Of a DNA stretch of 64,000 nucleotides, positions 1 through 8,435 are shown piece by piece. Source of the stretch: Paenibacillus abyssi (GTDB taxonomy: Bacteria > Bacillota > Bacilli > Paenibacillales > Paenibacillaceae). The notes under the pieces are model-generated. The model saw only the letters and a list, made by a program, of their open reading frames with translations, made no database searches and was not told where the DNA came from. How positions within the stretch are numbered: position 1 is the first letter of the stretch; each line of letters begins with the position of its first letter. The stretch covers positions 186,001-250,000 of the forward strand of contig NZ_BMGR01000008.1 in the NCBI RefSeq assembly GCF_014640295.1, in the 5' to 3' direction. The translations under genes were made by a program, and so were the position numbers.

Positions 1-123
1 TTAGCATATGAGAAGGCAAACCTACGTTTATACAAGAATATTCTTCTTTATGAGAATTTAATGAGAATTTTCTCATGCAGATTCGGAAATGAGAAAAAGT
101 GGTAATAAATATAGTTGCACACA
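1..123. other. left-edge intergenic region with repeated ATGAGAA
   Basis: No gene is visible here. The seven-base word ATGAGAA occurs at 8-14, 50-56, 61-67 and 89-95, and its inverse TTCTCAT at 70-76. The copies at 50 and 61 lie 11 bases apart, and 61-76 is a perfect 7-2-7 palindrome. This could be an operator for a gene beyond the left edge. A Fur-type site is conceivable because TGAGAAT resembles a Fur half-site, but the spacing (no central base) does not fit the Bacillus 7-1-7 box. Confidence 0.3.
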
Positions 124-149
124 AAGAGAGGCGCCATGGCGCCTCTCTT
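124..149 (-). terminator. rho-independent terminator of the small minus-strand gene
   Basis: A perfect 26-base palindrome centred at 136/137 (arm GAGAGGCGCC). Read on the minus strand it is followed by a short T-rich stretch, and it lies 30 bases beyond the stop of the small gene at 180-341. Confidence 0.7.
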
Positions 150-179
150 GCTAGAATCATATGCGGTATTGTACCTAGA

Positions 180-341
180 CTATAAATGATCGCGGTTTAC
201 CTGTTCATTACGTATCATTTGCTCCAGCTTCTCGACCAGCTTGCCATGCTCAGCGGGCGGCTTCTTCATGCCGAAGAAGCTCCTGCGTTTCTCTTGCTTG
301 AGCAGTTTGAGCATATAGAGCTTTTCCTTGGCAGTAAACAT
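180..341 (-). CDS. small basic hypothetical protein, 53 aa
   Basis: A short minus-strand reading frame of 53 residues that begins MFTAKEKLYMLKLLKQEKRR and ends NRDHL. It has a good ribosome site (GGGGGTGAT, about 8 bases before the ATG) and its own terminator just downstream, which together make it a convincing gene. The product is rich in Lys, Arg, Glu and Leu, predicted helical, soluble and without cysteine or a signal peptide. I do not recognise a family. The plus-strand frame over the same bases lacks a ribosome site and is taken as its shadow. Confidence 0.6.
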   Translation of the reverse strand: MFTAKEKLYMLKLLKQEKRRSFFGMKKPPAEHGKLVEKLEQMIRNEQVNRDHL

Positions 342-504
342 GTGCCGATCACCCCCATTTGTATTATTTACGTATGGCGCTGAAGTCCGTTTCGAACGAA
401 TTGATTACCCTATAGCTAATTCAATGGGACTGGCTTCCTCTTTTTCCCAATATTGTGTGTTAGAATTAGAAAAATGTGATTCGTTGAGATCGGAGTGAAG
501 CGCT

Positions 505-1404
505 GTGGGTTACATACTGCTCCTGTTAGCTACTTTATCATGGAGCTTCGTCGGCATGTTAGTCAAAGCTGCATCCACAATGGTCGACAGCTCAGTCATT
601 ACGTTTGCAAGATTCTTCTTCGGCATCGTGTTTCTCGGCCTTTTCATGCTCCTTAAAGACGGACGGATCCAATTGCGGACGAAGCTGACGTGGATTTGGC
701 TTGGAGCGCTCGGTAAAAGCATTAATTACCTGTTTGAAAATTTGGCGATATCGATTGGCTTTGCGTATGGAAACATTCTCGTTCCGCCGATCCAGACGGT
801 GACGCTGCTGCTCATTTCAACCTTGTGGTTCAAAGAGCATATTTCAAGCCGGGGATGGATGGCTGCGGGCCTGTGTATCATGGGCGTGCTGTTTATCAGC
901 TGGAACGGACAGCCGCTGGACATACTCTGGAGCGGGAACGGCTTGACGACACTGCTGTTTGCTTTATCCGGAATCGGTGCAGCGATCCATGTGTTAAGCC
1001 AAAAGATGCTCATTAAAGATATGGACACGGGAAACATGAATTTCTCTGTGTTCTTTTGGTGTTCCGTGCTGATGGCGATTCCGCTGCCGATTCAGTCGGA
1101 AGGATTTGTCGGTCCGATTACAGGAAGTGCATGGCTGGCTCTTATCGGATTAGGCTTAATTACGGGACTCAGCTTTTATTGGTTTGCGGAAGCGATCCGC
1201 CGGGTGCCGTTTGCGATGGCTGTCATTGTAGGCAACAGTATGGTGCTGTTCACGATTTTATGGTCCTTTCTGTTTCTTGAAGAATCCATCACCCGTTACA
1301 TCATTATAGGAACGATTATTTTTCTAGCCGGTCTACTGCTGCTTAATCTTCCGTCAGGCAAGCCTGCGGCGGCCAAGAAGAAGCCCATAGAAAATGCGGT
1401 TTAG
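505..1404 (+). CDS. EamA/DMT-family transporter
   Basis: A 299-residue membrane protein of the drug/metabolite transporter superfamily. It has about ten hydrophobic helices arranged as two EamA repeats; the first starts at residue 1 (LLLLATLSWSFVGMLVKAAS) and the second near residue 150. A conserved Glu lies in the last repeat (FLFLEESITRY), typical of EamA proteins. Translation starts at GTG with GGAGTGAAG upstream. The C-terminus is basic and cytoplasmic (KPAAAKKK). The family exports amino acids, metabolites or drugs; the substrate cannot be read from sequence. It stands alone, followed by the separately initiated DUF212 gene. Confidence 0.85.
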   Translation: MGYILLLLATLSWSFVGMLVKAASTMVDSSVITFARFFFGIVFLGLFMLLKDGRIQLRTKLTWIWLGALGKSINYLFENLAISIGFAYGNILVPPIQTVTLLLISTLWFKEHISSRGWMAAGLCIMGVLFISWNGQPLDILWSGNGLTTLLFALSGIGAAIHVLSQKMLIKDMDTGNMNFSVFFWCSVLMAIPLPIQSEGFVGPITGSAWLALIGLGLITGLSFYWFAEAIRRVPFAMAVIVGNSMVLFTILWSFLFLEESITRYIIIGTIIFLAGLLLLNLPSGKPAAAKKKPIENAV

Positions 1405-1498
1405 CAGCGGGATGTTTGCAAATAAATGGAATAAGTAAGAAGCGCTCCCCGGGGAACACTGATAACTGATCCTAAGCTGTGAAGGGAGCAAACTTCAG

Positions 1499-1957
1499 AT
1501 GAACCGAGGACTTATTACTTCATTAATTGCGGTCGGAGCGGCGCAGCTGTTAAAAGTTCCGATCCAGTATGCTAAAACAAAGGAATGGAATCTGAAAAGG
1601 ATGATCGAATCCGGCGGGATGCCCAGCTCGCATTCAAGCGGCGTATCCGCGCTCGCGGCCTATTCGGCCGTGAAGCATGGCTGCAAATCGCCTGAATTCG
1701 CCCTTTCCGCCTTGCTCGGCATCATTGTGATGTACGATGCGATGAACATTCGCAGGCATGCGGGAGAGATTGCGATTCAGGTCAACGATCTGGATGCGGA
1801 TGTCGAGCAGTTAGCGGGTCATCATCCGGGCGTATACCATATAAGGCGAAAAATTAAACTAAAAGAAAGCTTGGGGCATCAGCCGGAGGAAGTGATCGCC
1901 GGGGCGCTGTTTGGAGCGGCTATCGGCGGAGTAAGCGCATGGACGGCCCGTACGTAA
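1499..1957 (+). CDS. divergent PAP2 family (DUF212, YuiD-like) membrane protein
   Basis: A 152-residue protein that matches the DUF212/YuiD family throughout. It has an N-terminal hydrophobic helix, the motif SGGMPSSHSSGV around residues 38-49 (the degenerate PAP2 phosphatase signature), a second hydrophobic stretch (LLGIIVMYDAMNIRRHAG), and a C-terminal glycine-rich helix. PAP2 enzymes dephosphorylate lipid phosphates; whether DUF212 members are active is not established. The ribosome site is GAAGGGAGCAAAC before the ATG. It is likely monocistronic. Confidence 0.85.
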   Translation: MNRGLITSLIAVGAAQLLKVPIQYAKTKEWNLKRMIESGGMPSSHSSGVSALAAYSAVKHGCKSPEFALSALLGIIVMYDAMNIRRHAGEIAIQVNDLDADVEQLAGHHPGVYHIRRKIKLKESLGHQPEEVIAGALFGAAIGGVSAWTART

Positions 1958-2037
1958 TTTGGTAACGCTTCCGTGTGAGAGTTTGTTAAAATAGGTGGTA
2001 AGAAACATCTATAAACTCAAGCGGAGGGATGAAGAGA

Positions 2038-3540
2038 ATGGCATTCAAAGTGACATTTATCGGAGCGGGAAGCATCGGTTTTACCCGCGGAATTTTACGT
2101 GATCTGCTGGCTGTACCGGAATTTGACGATATTGAAGTAGCTTTTACCGATATCAATGCGCACAATTTGGAGATGGTAACAGAGTTATGCCGCCGGGACA
2201 TCAGCGAGAACGGGCTGTCCGTCCAGATCCAATCGACTACGGATCGAAGAGAAGCGTTGAAGGACGCCGACTATGTGCTCTGTACGATTCGTGTCGGGGG
2301 TCTTGAAGCCTTCGCTTCAGATGTGGATATTCCGCTCAAGTATGGCGTGGATCAGTGTGTCGGGGATACGCTTTGTGCCGGCGGGATTATGTACGGCCAG
2401 CGGGGCATTGCGGAAATGCTGAATATTTGCAAAGATATCCGCGAGGTCGCGGCACCGGATGTATTATTGCTGAATTATGCTAATCCGATGGCGATGATGA
2501 CCTGGGCATGCAATAAATACGGCGGTGTGCGCACCATTGGATTATGCCATGGCGTGCAGCACGGACATCAACAGATTGCCGAAGCGTTCGGCTTGAAGCG
2601 GGAAGAAGTGGATATCATCTGCGCGGGTATTAATCATCAGACTTGGTACATCCAGATTCGTCACAGTGGAGTGGATCTGACAGGACAATTGCTCGAAGCA
2701 TTCGAGAAGCATCCGGAATTTAAACGGACGGAAAAGGTGCGGATCGATATGCTGCGCCGTTTCGGTTATTATAGTACGGAATCAAACGGCCACCTAAGCG
2801 AATATGTGCCATGGTACCGGAAGCGCCCGGAAGAAATTAACGACTGGATTGATCTGGGGAGCTGGATTAACGGTGAAACAGGCGGCTACCTGCGCGTATG
2901 CACGGAAGGGCGCAATTGGTTTGAGACCGACTTTCCGAATTGGATGAAGGATCCGGCTTTGGTGTATACGCAAGAGAAGCGCAGCCATGAGCATGGCTCT
3001 TATATTATTGAAGCGCTCGAGACAGGCAGAGTGTATCGCGGTCATTTCAATGTCGTGAACAAAGGCGTAATCAGTAATCTTCCGGATGACGCGGTGATTG
3101 AAGCGCCAGGTTATGTCGACCGTAACGGTATATCCATGCCGCATGTCGGGGAGCTTCCGCTTGGTCCTGCCGCGGTGTGTAATGTTAGCATTTCGGTACA
3201 GCGGCTGGCCGTTGAAGCGGCTGTTCACGGAGATGACCGATTGCTTCGACAGGCGTTTATGATGGATCCTCTAGTCGGCGCGGTGTGTAATCCGAACGAA
3301 ATATGGCAAATGGTCGATGAGATGCTGGTTGCTCAGGAGCAATGGCTGCCGCAATACGGTACAGCGATTGCTGAGGCCAAGGAACGGATTGAAGCAGGCA
3401 ATCTGATTCCAACCCGGGATTATAAAGGTGCCGCACGCTTGAAGGTCAAGACGGTGGAAGAGATGCAGCGGGATCGTGAAGCGGCAAATAAAAATGCCGG
3501 CGAGGCAGATAAAGGAAAAGATCGCGCGGCACAGGTTTGA
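2038..3540 (+). CDS. family 4 glycoside hydrolase (alpha-galactosidase/alpha-glucosidase type)
   Basis: About 500 residues. The N-terminal NAD-binding Rossmann motif reads FIGAGSIGFTRG. The family's metal-site region appears as GLCHGVQHG and GINHQTWY in the middle. GH4 enzymes hydrolyse alpha-glycosides by an NAD- and Mn-dependent redox mechanism in the cytoplasm; MelA and LplD are the closest named relatives. The ATG at 2038 is preferred over the one at 2029, because GGAGGG ends at 2028 and gives a 9-base spacing only for the later start. It lies alone, followed by a strong hairpin. The actual sugar specificity is unknown; the C-terminus is charged and apparently disordered. Confidence 0.85.
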   Translation: MAFKVTFIGAGSIGFTRGILRDLLAVPEFDDIEVAFTDINAHNLEMVTELCRRDISENGLSVQIQSTTDRREALKDADYVLCTIRVGGLEAFASDVDIPLKYGVDQCVGDTLCAGGIMYGQRGIAEMLNICKDIREVAAPDVLLLNYANPMAMMTWACNKYGGVRTIGLCHGVQHGHQQIAEAFGLKREEVDIICAGINHQTWYIQIRHSGVDLTGQLLEAFEKHPEFKRTEKVRIDMLRRFGYYSTESNGHLSEYVPWYRKRPEEINDWIDLGSWINGETGGYLRVCTEGRNWFETDFPNWMKDPALVYTQEKRSHEHGSYIIEALETGRVYRGHFNVVNKGVISNLPDDAVIEAPGYVDRNGISMPHVGELPLGPAAVCNVSISVQRLAVEAAVHGDDRLLRQAFMMDPLVGAVCNPNEIWQMVDEMLVAQEQWLPQYGTAIAEAKERIEAGNLIPTRDYKGAARLKVKTVEEMQRDREAANKNAGEADKGKDRAAQV

Positions 3541-3848
3541 ATGAAGTAGGTTGAAAGGGGTCTCCGCCATAAACAAATGGCAAGAGAGCGATTGAAGAGT
3601 GAAGAAGGCCGCAGTTGACCGAAGACGAGAAATGGCGCCACAGATAGGAGACCTGTGACGCCATTTTTACTGTTTTAGAGGTGCCTATCAAGCTTCAATA
3701 TCTCATTGAAGATCCCTTTTGGGACAGCCTCTTACATGCTCCATCCGCCGCGTTATGATGGCTTTCACGCTTGAGACAGCGCCAGTTATTTCTGCTTGGC
3801 CGGCTTTTCTTGTATAATAAGGTTTAGCGATTTTGAAAGGATGATAAC
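3541..3848. other. intergenic gap: terminator, then promoter candidate
   Basis: There is no gene in this stretch. It holds the terminator at 3630-3668 and, close to the next gene, a TATAAT at 3813-3818 that may be the -10 element for the DUF6509 gene; no good -35 sequence is seen at normal spacing. Confidence 0.45.
3630..3668 (+). terminator. terminator after the GH4 gene
   Basis: A long stem, AAATGGCG...CGCCATTT with an inner CACAG/CTGTG, followed by a T run, about 90 bases after the GH4 stop codon. Confidence 0.7.
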
Positions 3849-4145
3849 ATGGTAACGATTACGGCTTACAGCGTGGAATTCATAAAGGATCCCTTCGGTA
3901 TTTTAACCGGAGAGCGATATGAGTTTATCCTTGATCTTGAAGTGGATGAGGATGACGAATTGTACTCGGAGAAGGGATTGTACGTCAAGGTTATTTATAG
4001 GGTTGATGAGAGTACTTCGGAGATCGTAAAGTATGATATTTACGAAAGAACGACGGAAAGATATTTGGAGTTTGATTTTGAAGAAGAGGAATTAGAAGCG
4101 ATAGCCGCTTTTTGTAAGGAACACTGGCAGGGAGCGAAACTCTAA
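3849..4145 (+). CDS. DUF6509-like small acidic protein, 98 aa
   Basis: A 98-residue acidic soluble protein (DLEVDEDDELY near residue 34, FDFEEEELEAI near residue 76) with the phrase DPFGILTGERYEF that I associate with the DUF6509 family of Bacillaceae. It has no membrane segment or cysteine-rich site. The ribosome site is GAAAGGATGATAAC before the ATG. Its function is unknown. The next gene starts 21 bases after its stop, so the two are probably cotranscribed. Confidence 0.7.
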   Translation: MVTITAYSVEFIKDPFGILTGERYEFILDLEVDEDDELYSEKGLYVKVIYRVDESTSEIVKYDIYERTTERYLEFDFEEEELEAIAAFCKEHWQGAKL

Positions 4146-4166
4146 GAGCTGGAAGAGGGGCACGAG

Positions 4167-5249
4167 ATGGCGGAATTGATTAAGGACGTGTTCACAGGCG
4201 GCTTTATTAACGAATTGGGTACACGGATGCAGCAAGCGTATCCCCCGTTTCGACCTGCTGATTTTCATGCCGCGGTTCGGGGAGAGGGCTGGGACGAAGC
4301 GGCCTTCAAACAACGGATCCGGATCATTTCGCTCGCGTTAGCGGAGCAGCTGCCGGAATCGTTTCCGGAGGCCGTGGAAGTAATCAAGGAGGCATCTGTC
4401 TTTTTTCATGGGCTGCCTCATCTGGTGTTTCCCGATTACGTGGAATTAAAGGGATTGGAACATCCGGAAGAAGCGATCCAGGCGCTTTCTTTTCTTACAC
4501 CAGGCAGCAGCTCGGAGTTTGCGGTGCGGCCATTCATTCTTCGTTATCCGAAGCGGATGTTCGAGCAGCTCCGGCAATGGAGCGCAAGCGACAACGAGCA
4601 TGTCCGGCGGCTGGCAAGCGAGGGCTGCCGTCCCCGTCTGCCATGGGCAATGAGTCTGCAGCCGCTTAAGAAGGACCCGTCGCCGATTCTGGCGGTGCTG
4701 TCCGCTTTGAAGGAAGATCCATCCTTATATGTGCGCAAGAGCGTCGCTAATAACCTCAATGACATTTCCAAGGACCATCCCGAGCTCGTGCTCAATCTGG
4801 CACGCCAGTGGTGGGGAAAGAACCCGTTTACGGATTGGATTATCCGGCATGGCTGCCGGACGTTATTGAAGCAATGCCATCCGGACGCCCTGCTTTTTTT
4901 CGGCTTTCACACGCCGCAGGGAATTATCGTGGAGAAGTTTGCCGCTGCCCCTGATGCGATCCGGATGGGGGAAGAGATTCATTTCATCTTTGATATTGTC
5001 AATGATTCAGGGCAGCTGCAAAAGCTGCGTATCGAATATGGCATTGACTTTGTGAAGGCTAACGGCGGTCTCAGCCGCAAGCTGTTCAAATTGTCTGAGA
5101 AAGGCTATGGGCCGGGGCGTACGTCCTTAAAGGGCAAGCACTCCTTTCAATTCATTACAACCCGCAAGTATTATCCGGGCGAGCATCGCATAACATTAAT
5201 TATTAATGGCGAAGAAGTCGCGGGTAGCACATTCCTCGTATCGATATAA
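4167..5249 (+). CDS. AlkD-like DNA alkylation repair protein
   Basis: A 360-residue protein made mostly of helical HEAT-like repeats (residues about 1-240: EQLPESFPEAVEVIKEAS, FEQLRQWSASDNEHVRRLAS, VLSALKEDPSLYVRKSVANN), the fold of AlkC/AlkD DNA glycosylases that remove alkylated purines. The phrase YVRKSVANNLNDISKDHP is typical of this family. A beta-rich C-terminal extension of about 110 residues (IHFIFDIVNDSGQLQKLRIE) is characteristic of the longer AlkC-type members. It directly follows the DUF6509 gene and ends at a strong hairpin. Enzymatic activity is inferred from family. Confidence 0.8.
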   Translation: MAELIKDVFTGGFINELGTRMQQAYPPFRPADFHAAVRGEGWDEAAFKQRIRIISLALAEQLPESFPEAVEVIKEASVFFHGLPHLVFPDYVELKGLEHPEEAIQALSFLTPGSSSEFAVRPFILRYPKRMFEQLRQWSASDNEHVRRLASEGCRPRLPWAMSLQPLKKDPSPILAVLSALKEDPSLYVRKSVANNLNDISKDHPELVLNLARQWWGKNPFTDWIIRHGCRTLLKQCHPDALLFFGFHTPQGIIVEKFAAAPDAIRMGEEIHFIFDIVNDSGQLQKLRIEYGIDFVKANGGLSRKLFKLSEKGYGPGRTSLKGKHSFQFITTRKYYPGEHRITLIINGEEVAGSTFLVSI

Positions 5250-5279
5250 CCGGATGCAAGACTGCTAAGGACGCTAAGG

Positions 5280-5347
5280 ACGCCTCCTCTTGGTGCGGAA
5301 CACAGACAAGACCTGTCATGTTTCGCGCCCAAGAGCGAGGCGTTTAG
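5280..5347 (+). terminator. long hairpin terminator after the AlkD-like gene
   Basis: A 66-base near-continuous imperfect stem: ACGCCTC pairs with GAGGCGT, the inner CTCTTGG with CCAAGAG, and GCG with CGC. It is followed by TTT. It ends about 70 bases before proline dehydrogenase. Confidence 0.6.
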
Positions 5348-5417
5348 TATGTTCGCGCCATCTTCATTATATATATATAACATATAACGGATCGACGAGA
5401 GAAAAGTGGTGATGAGC

Positions 5418-6335
5418 ATGCCGATCATGCGTAATATGCTTCTGTATTTGTCCAAAAATCAAATGGCGAACAGAGCGGCCAAGAAATACGGCCTGCGTTT
5501 TGGCGCGGAACGTTTTGTTGCCGGCGAGACGCTGGATACGGCTTTGGTGAAAGTACGCGAATTGAATGACAAAGGCATTCTGGCGACGCTTGATCATCTG
5601 GGTGAATATGTCGCTGGGAGCGAGGAGGCGGCGGCATTGGCGGCGGACGTCGTAAAGGCGCTCGAAGCGATTAAAGATTCCGGAGTGAGGGCAAACGTAT
5701 CGGTGAAGCTCACGCAGCTAGGCCTCGACATCTCCTATGAGAAGTGCCTGTACAACATGAGAGGAATTGTTGCCAAGGCGAAAAGGCTCGGGAACTTTGT
5801 GCGCATCGATATGGAGGATTACAGCCACAATGAGCAGGCGATCGCTATGTTTGAGCAGCTGCATTCGACGTATGGCCCTTATGTCGGCATCGTGCTGCAG
5901 GCGTATTTATACAAGACGGAATCTGATATGGTGAGGCTGCGTCCACTCGCCCCGAACTTTCGGCTGGTTAAAGGCGCCTATAAAGAGCCTCCGGAGGTGG
6001 CGTTTCCGAAAAAAGCCGACGTGGACCGCAATTTTATCCTGTTGATCGAAAAACAGCTAAAGCATGGCCATTATGCAGCGATTGCCACTCATGATGAACG
6101 AATTATCGAGCACAGCAAGGCATACGCCGCGGCCCAGCGCATTCCCAAGACACAATTCGAATTTCAGATGCTGTACGGGATACGTCCCCAGCTTCAGCAA
6201 AAACTTGCAGAGGAAGGGTACACGATGCGTGTTTACGTTCCATACGGGAGGGATTGGTACGGGTATTTCATGCGAAGGATGGCGGAGCGCCCGGAGAATG
6301 TTAAGTTTGTGGTCAAATCGATGTTTAAAAAATAA
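5418..6335 (+). CDS. proline dehydrogenase
   Basis: About 305 residues with the single-domain (PRODH/FadM) architecture of Gram-positive bacteria: an N-terminal LSKNQMANRAAKKYGLRFG and KLTQLGLDI in the barrel core. RLVKGAYKEPPEVAFPKK and the FQMLYGIRP / YVPYGRDWYGYFMRRMAERP signature of proline dehydrogenases near the C-terminus bind FAD and substrate. The enzyme oxidises proline to pyrroline-5-carboxylate at the membrane. The start at 5418 matches relatives in length and has GGTGAT 4 bases upstream; GTG 5406 and ATG 5412 are in-frame alternatives. No P5C dehydrogenase gene is adjacent. Confidence 0.9.
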   Translation: MPIMRNMLLYLSKNQMANRAAKKYGLRFGAERFVAGETLDTALVKVRELNDKGILATLDHLGEYVAGSEEAAALAADVVKALEAIKDSGVRANVSVKLTQLGLDISYEKCLYNMRGIVAKAKRLGNFVRIDMEDYSHNEQAIAMFEQLHSTYGPYVGIVLQAYLYKTESDMVRLRPLAPNFRLVKGAYKEPPEVAFPKKADVDRNFILLIEKQLKHGHYAAIATHDERIIEHSKAYAAAQRIPKTQFEFQMLYGIRPQLQQKLAEEGYTMRVYVPYGRDWYGYFMRRMAERPENVKFVVKSMFKK

Positions 6336-6373
6336 GGCATGGGGCGCCCGTGTGCACCATGCCTGGTATGCCC

Positions 6374-7255
6374 TTATTTATACTTTTTTATAAATTCAAC
6401 CGCCTTGCGAATGTCGACATCGGGCTGTGCGCCGACCTCGCGCTCGATCGTCAGATAGCCTGTATAACCAATTTCCTGTATAGCGGCAAAATAAGCGTCG
6501 AAATCGACCTGTCCCTCGCCTAGCGGAACTTCAAGGAAGGCAGCCCCTGACGAAGCCATCTCAGCGATTTTCTCATGGCTCATGCCTTCACCTTCATAAC
6601 CTAAAAATCCATACACGTCACGAGGATCAATCGGCCGAATCTGTCTGCCGTCCTTGACGTGTGTATGTACGATGTAATCCTTGAGCGTGATGATTCCCTG
6701 CACGGGATCGTCGCCTGTTACCATAACCATATTGGCCGGGTCGAAATTAACGGAAACGCCGTTCGTGCTCAAGGAGTCCAAGAACGACTTCAAGTGCGCG
6801 GCGCGCTCAGGCCCGGTCTCGATGGCGAAGTAAGCATCCATGCTTTTGGCATAACGGCCGAGCTCGTCGCAGGCAAGGTGCATTGCCTCGTAGATCTCGC
6901 TGTTCTTGTCGCCTGGCACGATGCCGATATGCGTGGTGACAATATTTGTACCCAGCTCAACGGCAAGGTCGAGGATCCGCTTGGACTTCTCCACTTTCTC
7001 CGGATTGCCCCGCCGATCCTGAAAGCCATGTCCTCCTAAGTCCCCGCACAATGCTGAGATCTCCAAGCCCAGGTCCTCGATATAGCTGCGGAGCTCACGT
7101 CTTTTATCCGGCGTCAGATTGGCAGGGTCCATTTCACCGGAAACCGCATAGATCTGCACACCGTCCGCTCCCACTTCCTTCGCCTTTTTCAAGCCTTCCA
7201 TGACGCCGATGCCGAAGCTATCCACGATAACGCCAATTTTATTGGATAATGTCAA
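6374..7255 (-). CDS. sugar phosphate isomerase/epimerase (TIM-barrel, AP-endonuclease 2 family)
   Basis: About 293 residues of the xylose-isomerase-like TIM barrel. Metal-ligand motifs are visible: FAIETGPE (Glu), VNFDPANMV (Asp), VHTHVKDG (His, Asp) and LTIEREVG (C-terminal Glu). Such enzymes isomerise or epimerise sugars or inositols. The TTG at 7255 is chosen because AAAGGGG lies 8 bases upstream; a longer frame from TTG 7273 would put that ribosome site inside the gene. It is divergent from an AraC regulator, which probably controls it. Substrate unknown; the nearby kdu genes suggest carbohydrate breakdown. Confidence 0.8.
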   Translation of the reverse strand: MTLSNKIGVIVDSFGIGVMEGLKKAKEVGADGVQIYAVSGEMDPANLTPDKRRELRSYIEDLGLEISALCGDLGGHGFQDRRGNPEKVEKSKRILDLAVELGTNIVTTHIGIVPGDKNSEIYEAMHLACDELGRYAKSMDAYFAIETGPERAAHLKSFLDSLSTNGVSVNFDPANMVMVTGDDPVQGIITLKDYIVHTHVKDGRQIRPIDPRDVYGFLGYEGEGMSHEKIAEMASSGAAFLEVPLGEGQVDFDAYFAAIQEIGYTGYLTIEREVGAQPDVDIRKAVEFIKKYK

Positions 7256-7482
7256 TGAAATAACCCCTTTCAAAAATGCGTACTGGTTTTAACATAACAT
7301 TAGATCGTAATTAGGAGAATGAACAGTATAACTATAGTCATGGATTATATGTTTATTTTATCCAAGAGGAACATCATTATTGTGTTATGATGATGACGAA
7401 AGGATCCTAATGAATTATTACATATAGAACAAAGTTTATAGAATTGAGCGGGTCCATGAAATGGAGGGGGGAGTTTGCGGAT

Positions 7483-8343
7483 ATGACACGGATTATGGAT
7501 GATATGATTAGTTCTTATCCGATTCGTCTGATCGGTGCGAATGTCGATCGCAGCAGGCTGCGGGTCAAGACGCTGCAGCTTGTAAGCGCCGGCCATTTGC
7601 CGGGAAGAACGCTGCAAAGAAAGGATGCCGTGTTTGAACGATGGGCGTTTGTCTACATTACAGGCGGCCAGGGATATTATCAGGTGAATAAGGAACCAAG
7701 AAAAACGGTGGAGGCAGGCTCCTTATTTTGTCTATATCCGGGTGCGGTCTTTCAATATGGTTCGGATGACGGCGGTTATTGGGACGAGTATTATTTCACG
7801 GTTGAAGGAACGCGCGTTCAGGAGTGGCTCGACGGGTGGTCCATACAGCCGGACAGCGTGATGAGCGTTGGCTGCGACGATTCCTATTTTAGCAGAATGG
7901 AGATGTTATTCTCGCTCATGGAAAGCGGCACACCGGTTCATCTGGACCGTGCGGCGCTTCTGTTGGAATCGTTTCTGTACGAGCTTACCCATAAATTGCA
8001 CACTGCCGAATCCCGGAATCGGACAGGCGCGCATCACCATATCATCGATGATCTTTCTAACTCTGTGTATGATTCGATTGCACCGTCGGACTTTGCGGCG
8101 AGGCACCATATCTCACTCTCAACGCTTAGGAGAATCGTCTATTTCTGCACGGGTTACCCGCTCAATGAATTTATTCATCGGTTAAAGGCTGCGGAAGCAA
8201 AAAGAATACTACTCAATACAGATGACAGCGTGAAGGAAATCAGCAGCCGTTTGGGTTATAACGATGTTTTCTATTTCTCTCGGCTGTTCAAAAAATATGT
8301 GGGGGTTGCACCCAAAATCTTCCGCCGGCAAATCGGCTTGTAG
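7483..8343 (+). CDS. AraC-family transcriptional regulator with cupin sensor
   Basis: About 286 residues. The N-terminal cupin-like AraC sensor domain (residues about 20-150: WAFVYITGGQGYYQVN, FCLYPGAVFQY, WDEYYFTVEG) would bind a sugar. The C-terminal double helix-turn-helix (FAARHHISLSTLRRIVYFCT and LGYNDVFYFSRLFKKYVGVA) is the standard AraC DNA-binding region. ATG 7483 is chosen because GGAGGGGGGAG lies 9 bases upstream. It diverges from the sugar isomerase gene, with a 227-base shared promoter region, so it likely regulates that gene. Confidence 0.85.
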   Translation: MTRIMDDMISSYPIRLIGANVDRSRLRVKTLQLVSAGHLPGRTLQRKDAVFERWAFVYITGGQGYYQVNKEPRKTVEAGSLFCLYPGAVFQYGSDDGGYWDEYYFTVEGTRVQEWLDGWSIQPDSVMSVGCDDSYFSRMEMLFSLMESGTPVHLDRAALLLESFLYELTHKLHTAESRNRTGAHHHIIDDLSNSVYDSIAPSDFAARHHISLSTLRRIVYFCTGYPLNEFIHRLKAAEAKRILLNTDDSVKEISSRLGYNDVFYFSRLFKKYVGVAPKIFRRQIGL

Positions 8344-8373
8344 CTTTCCGTAATACCGAAAAAGTTCTTTTAT

Positions 8374-8416
8374 GTTCGAAAATGTGGTGTTATAATGAAT
8401 TCAAACAAATTCGAAC
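8374..8416 (+). promoter_or_regulatory. kduI promoter (extended -10) with paired TTCGAA sites
   Basis: TATAAT at 8391-8396 is preceded by TG one base earlier, an extended -10 element; no good -35 is present. Two TTCGAA palindromes, at 8375-8380 and 8410-8415, flank it, and the flanking bases make a larger inverted repeat (GTTCGAA ... TTCGAAC). They are candidate operators for the DeoR or AraC regulator encoded next door. The first kduI codon is at 8436 after AGGAGG. Confidence 0.5.
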
Positions 8417-8435
8417 TAATAGGAGGCTGTCTATT

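Noticed and set aside
61-76. Fur box at the left edge
   Set aside because: The palindrome is 7-2-7 rather than the 7-1-7 of the Bacillus Fur box and no iron gene is visible.
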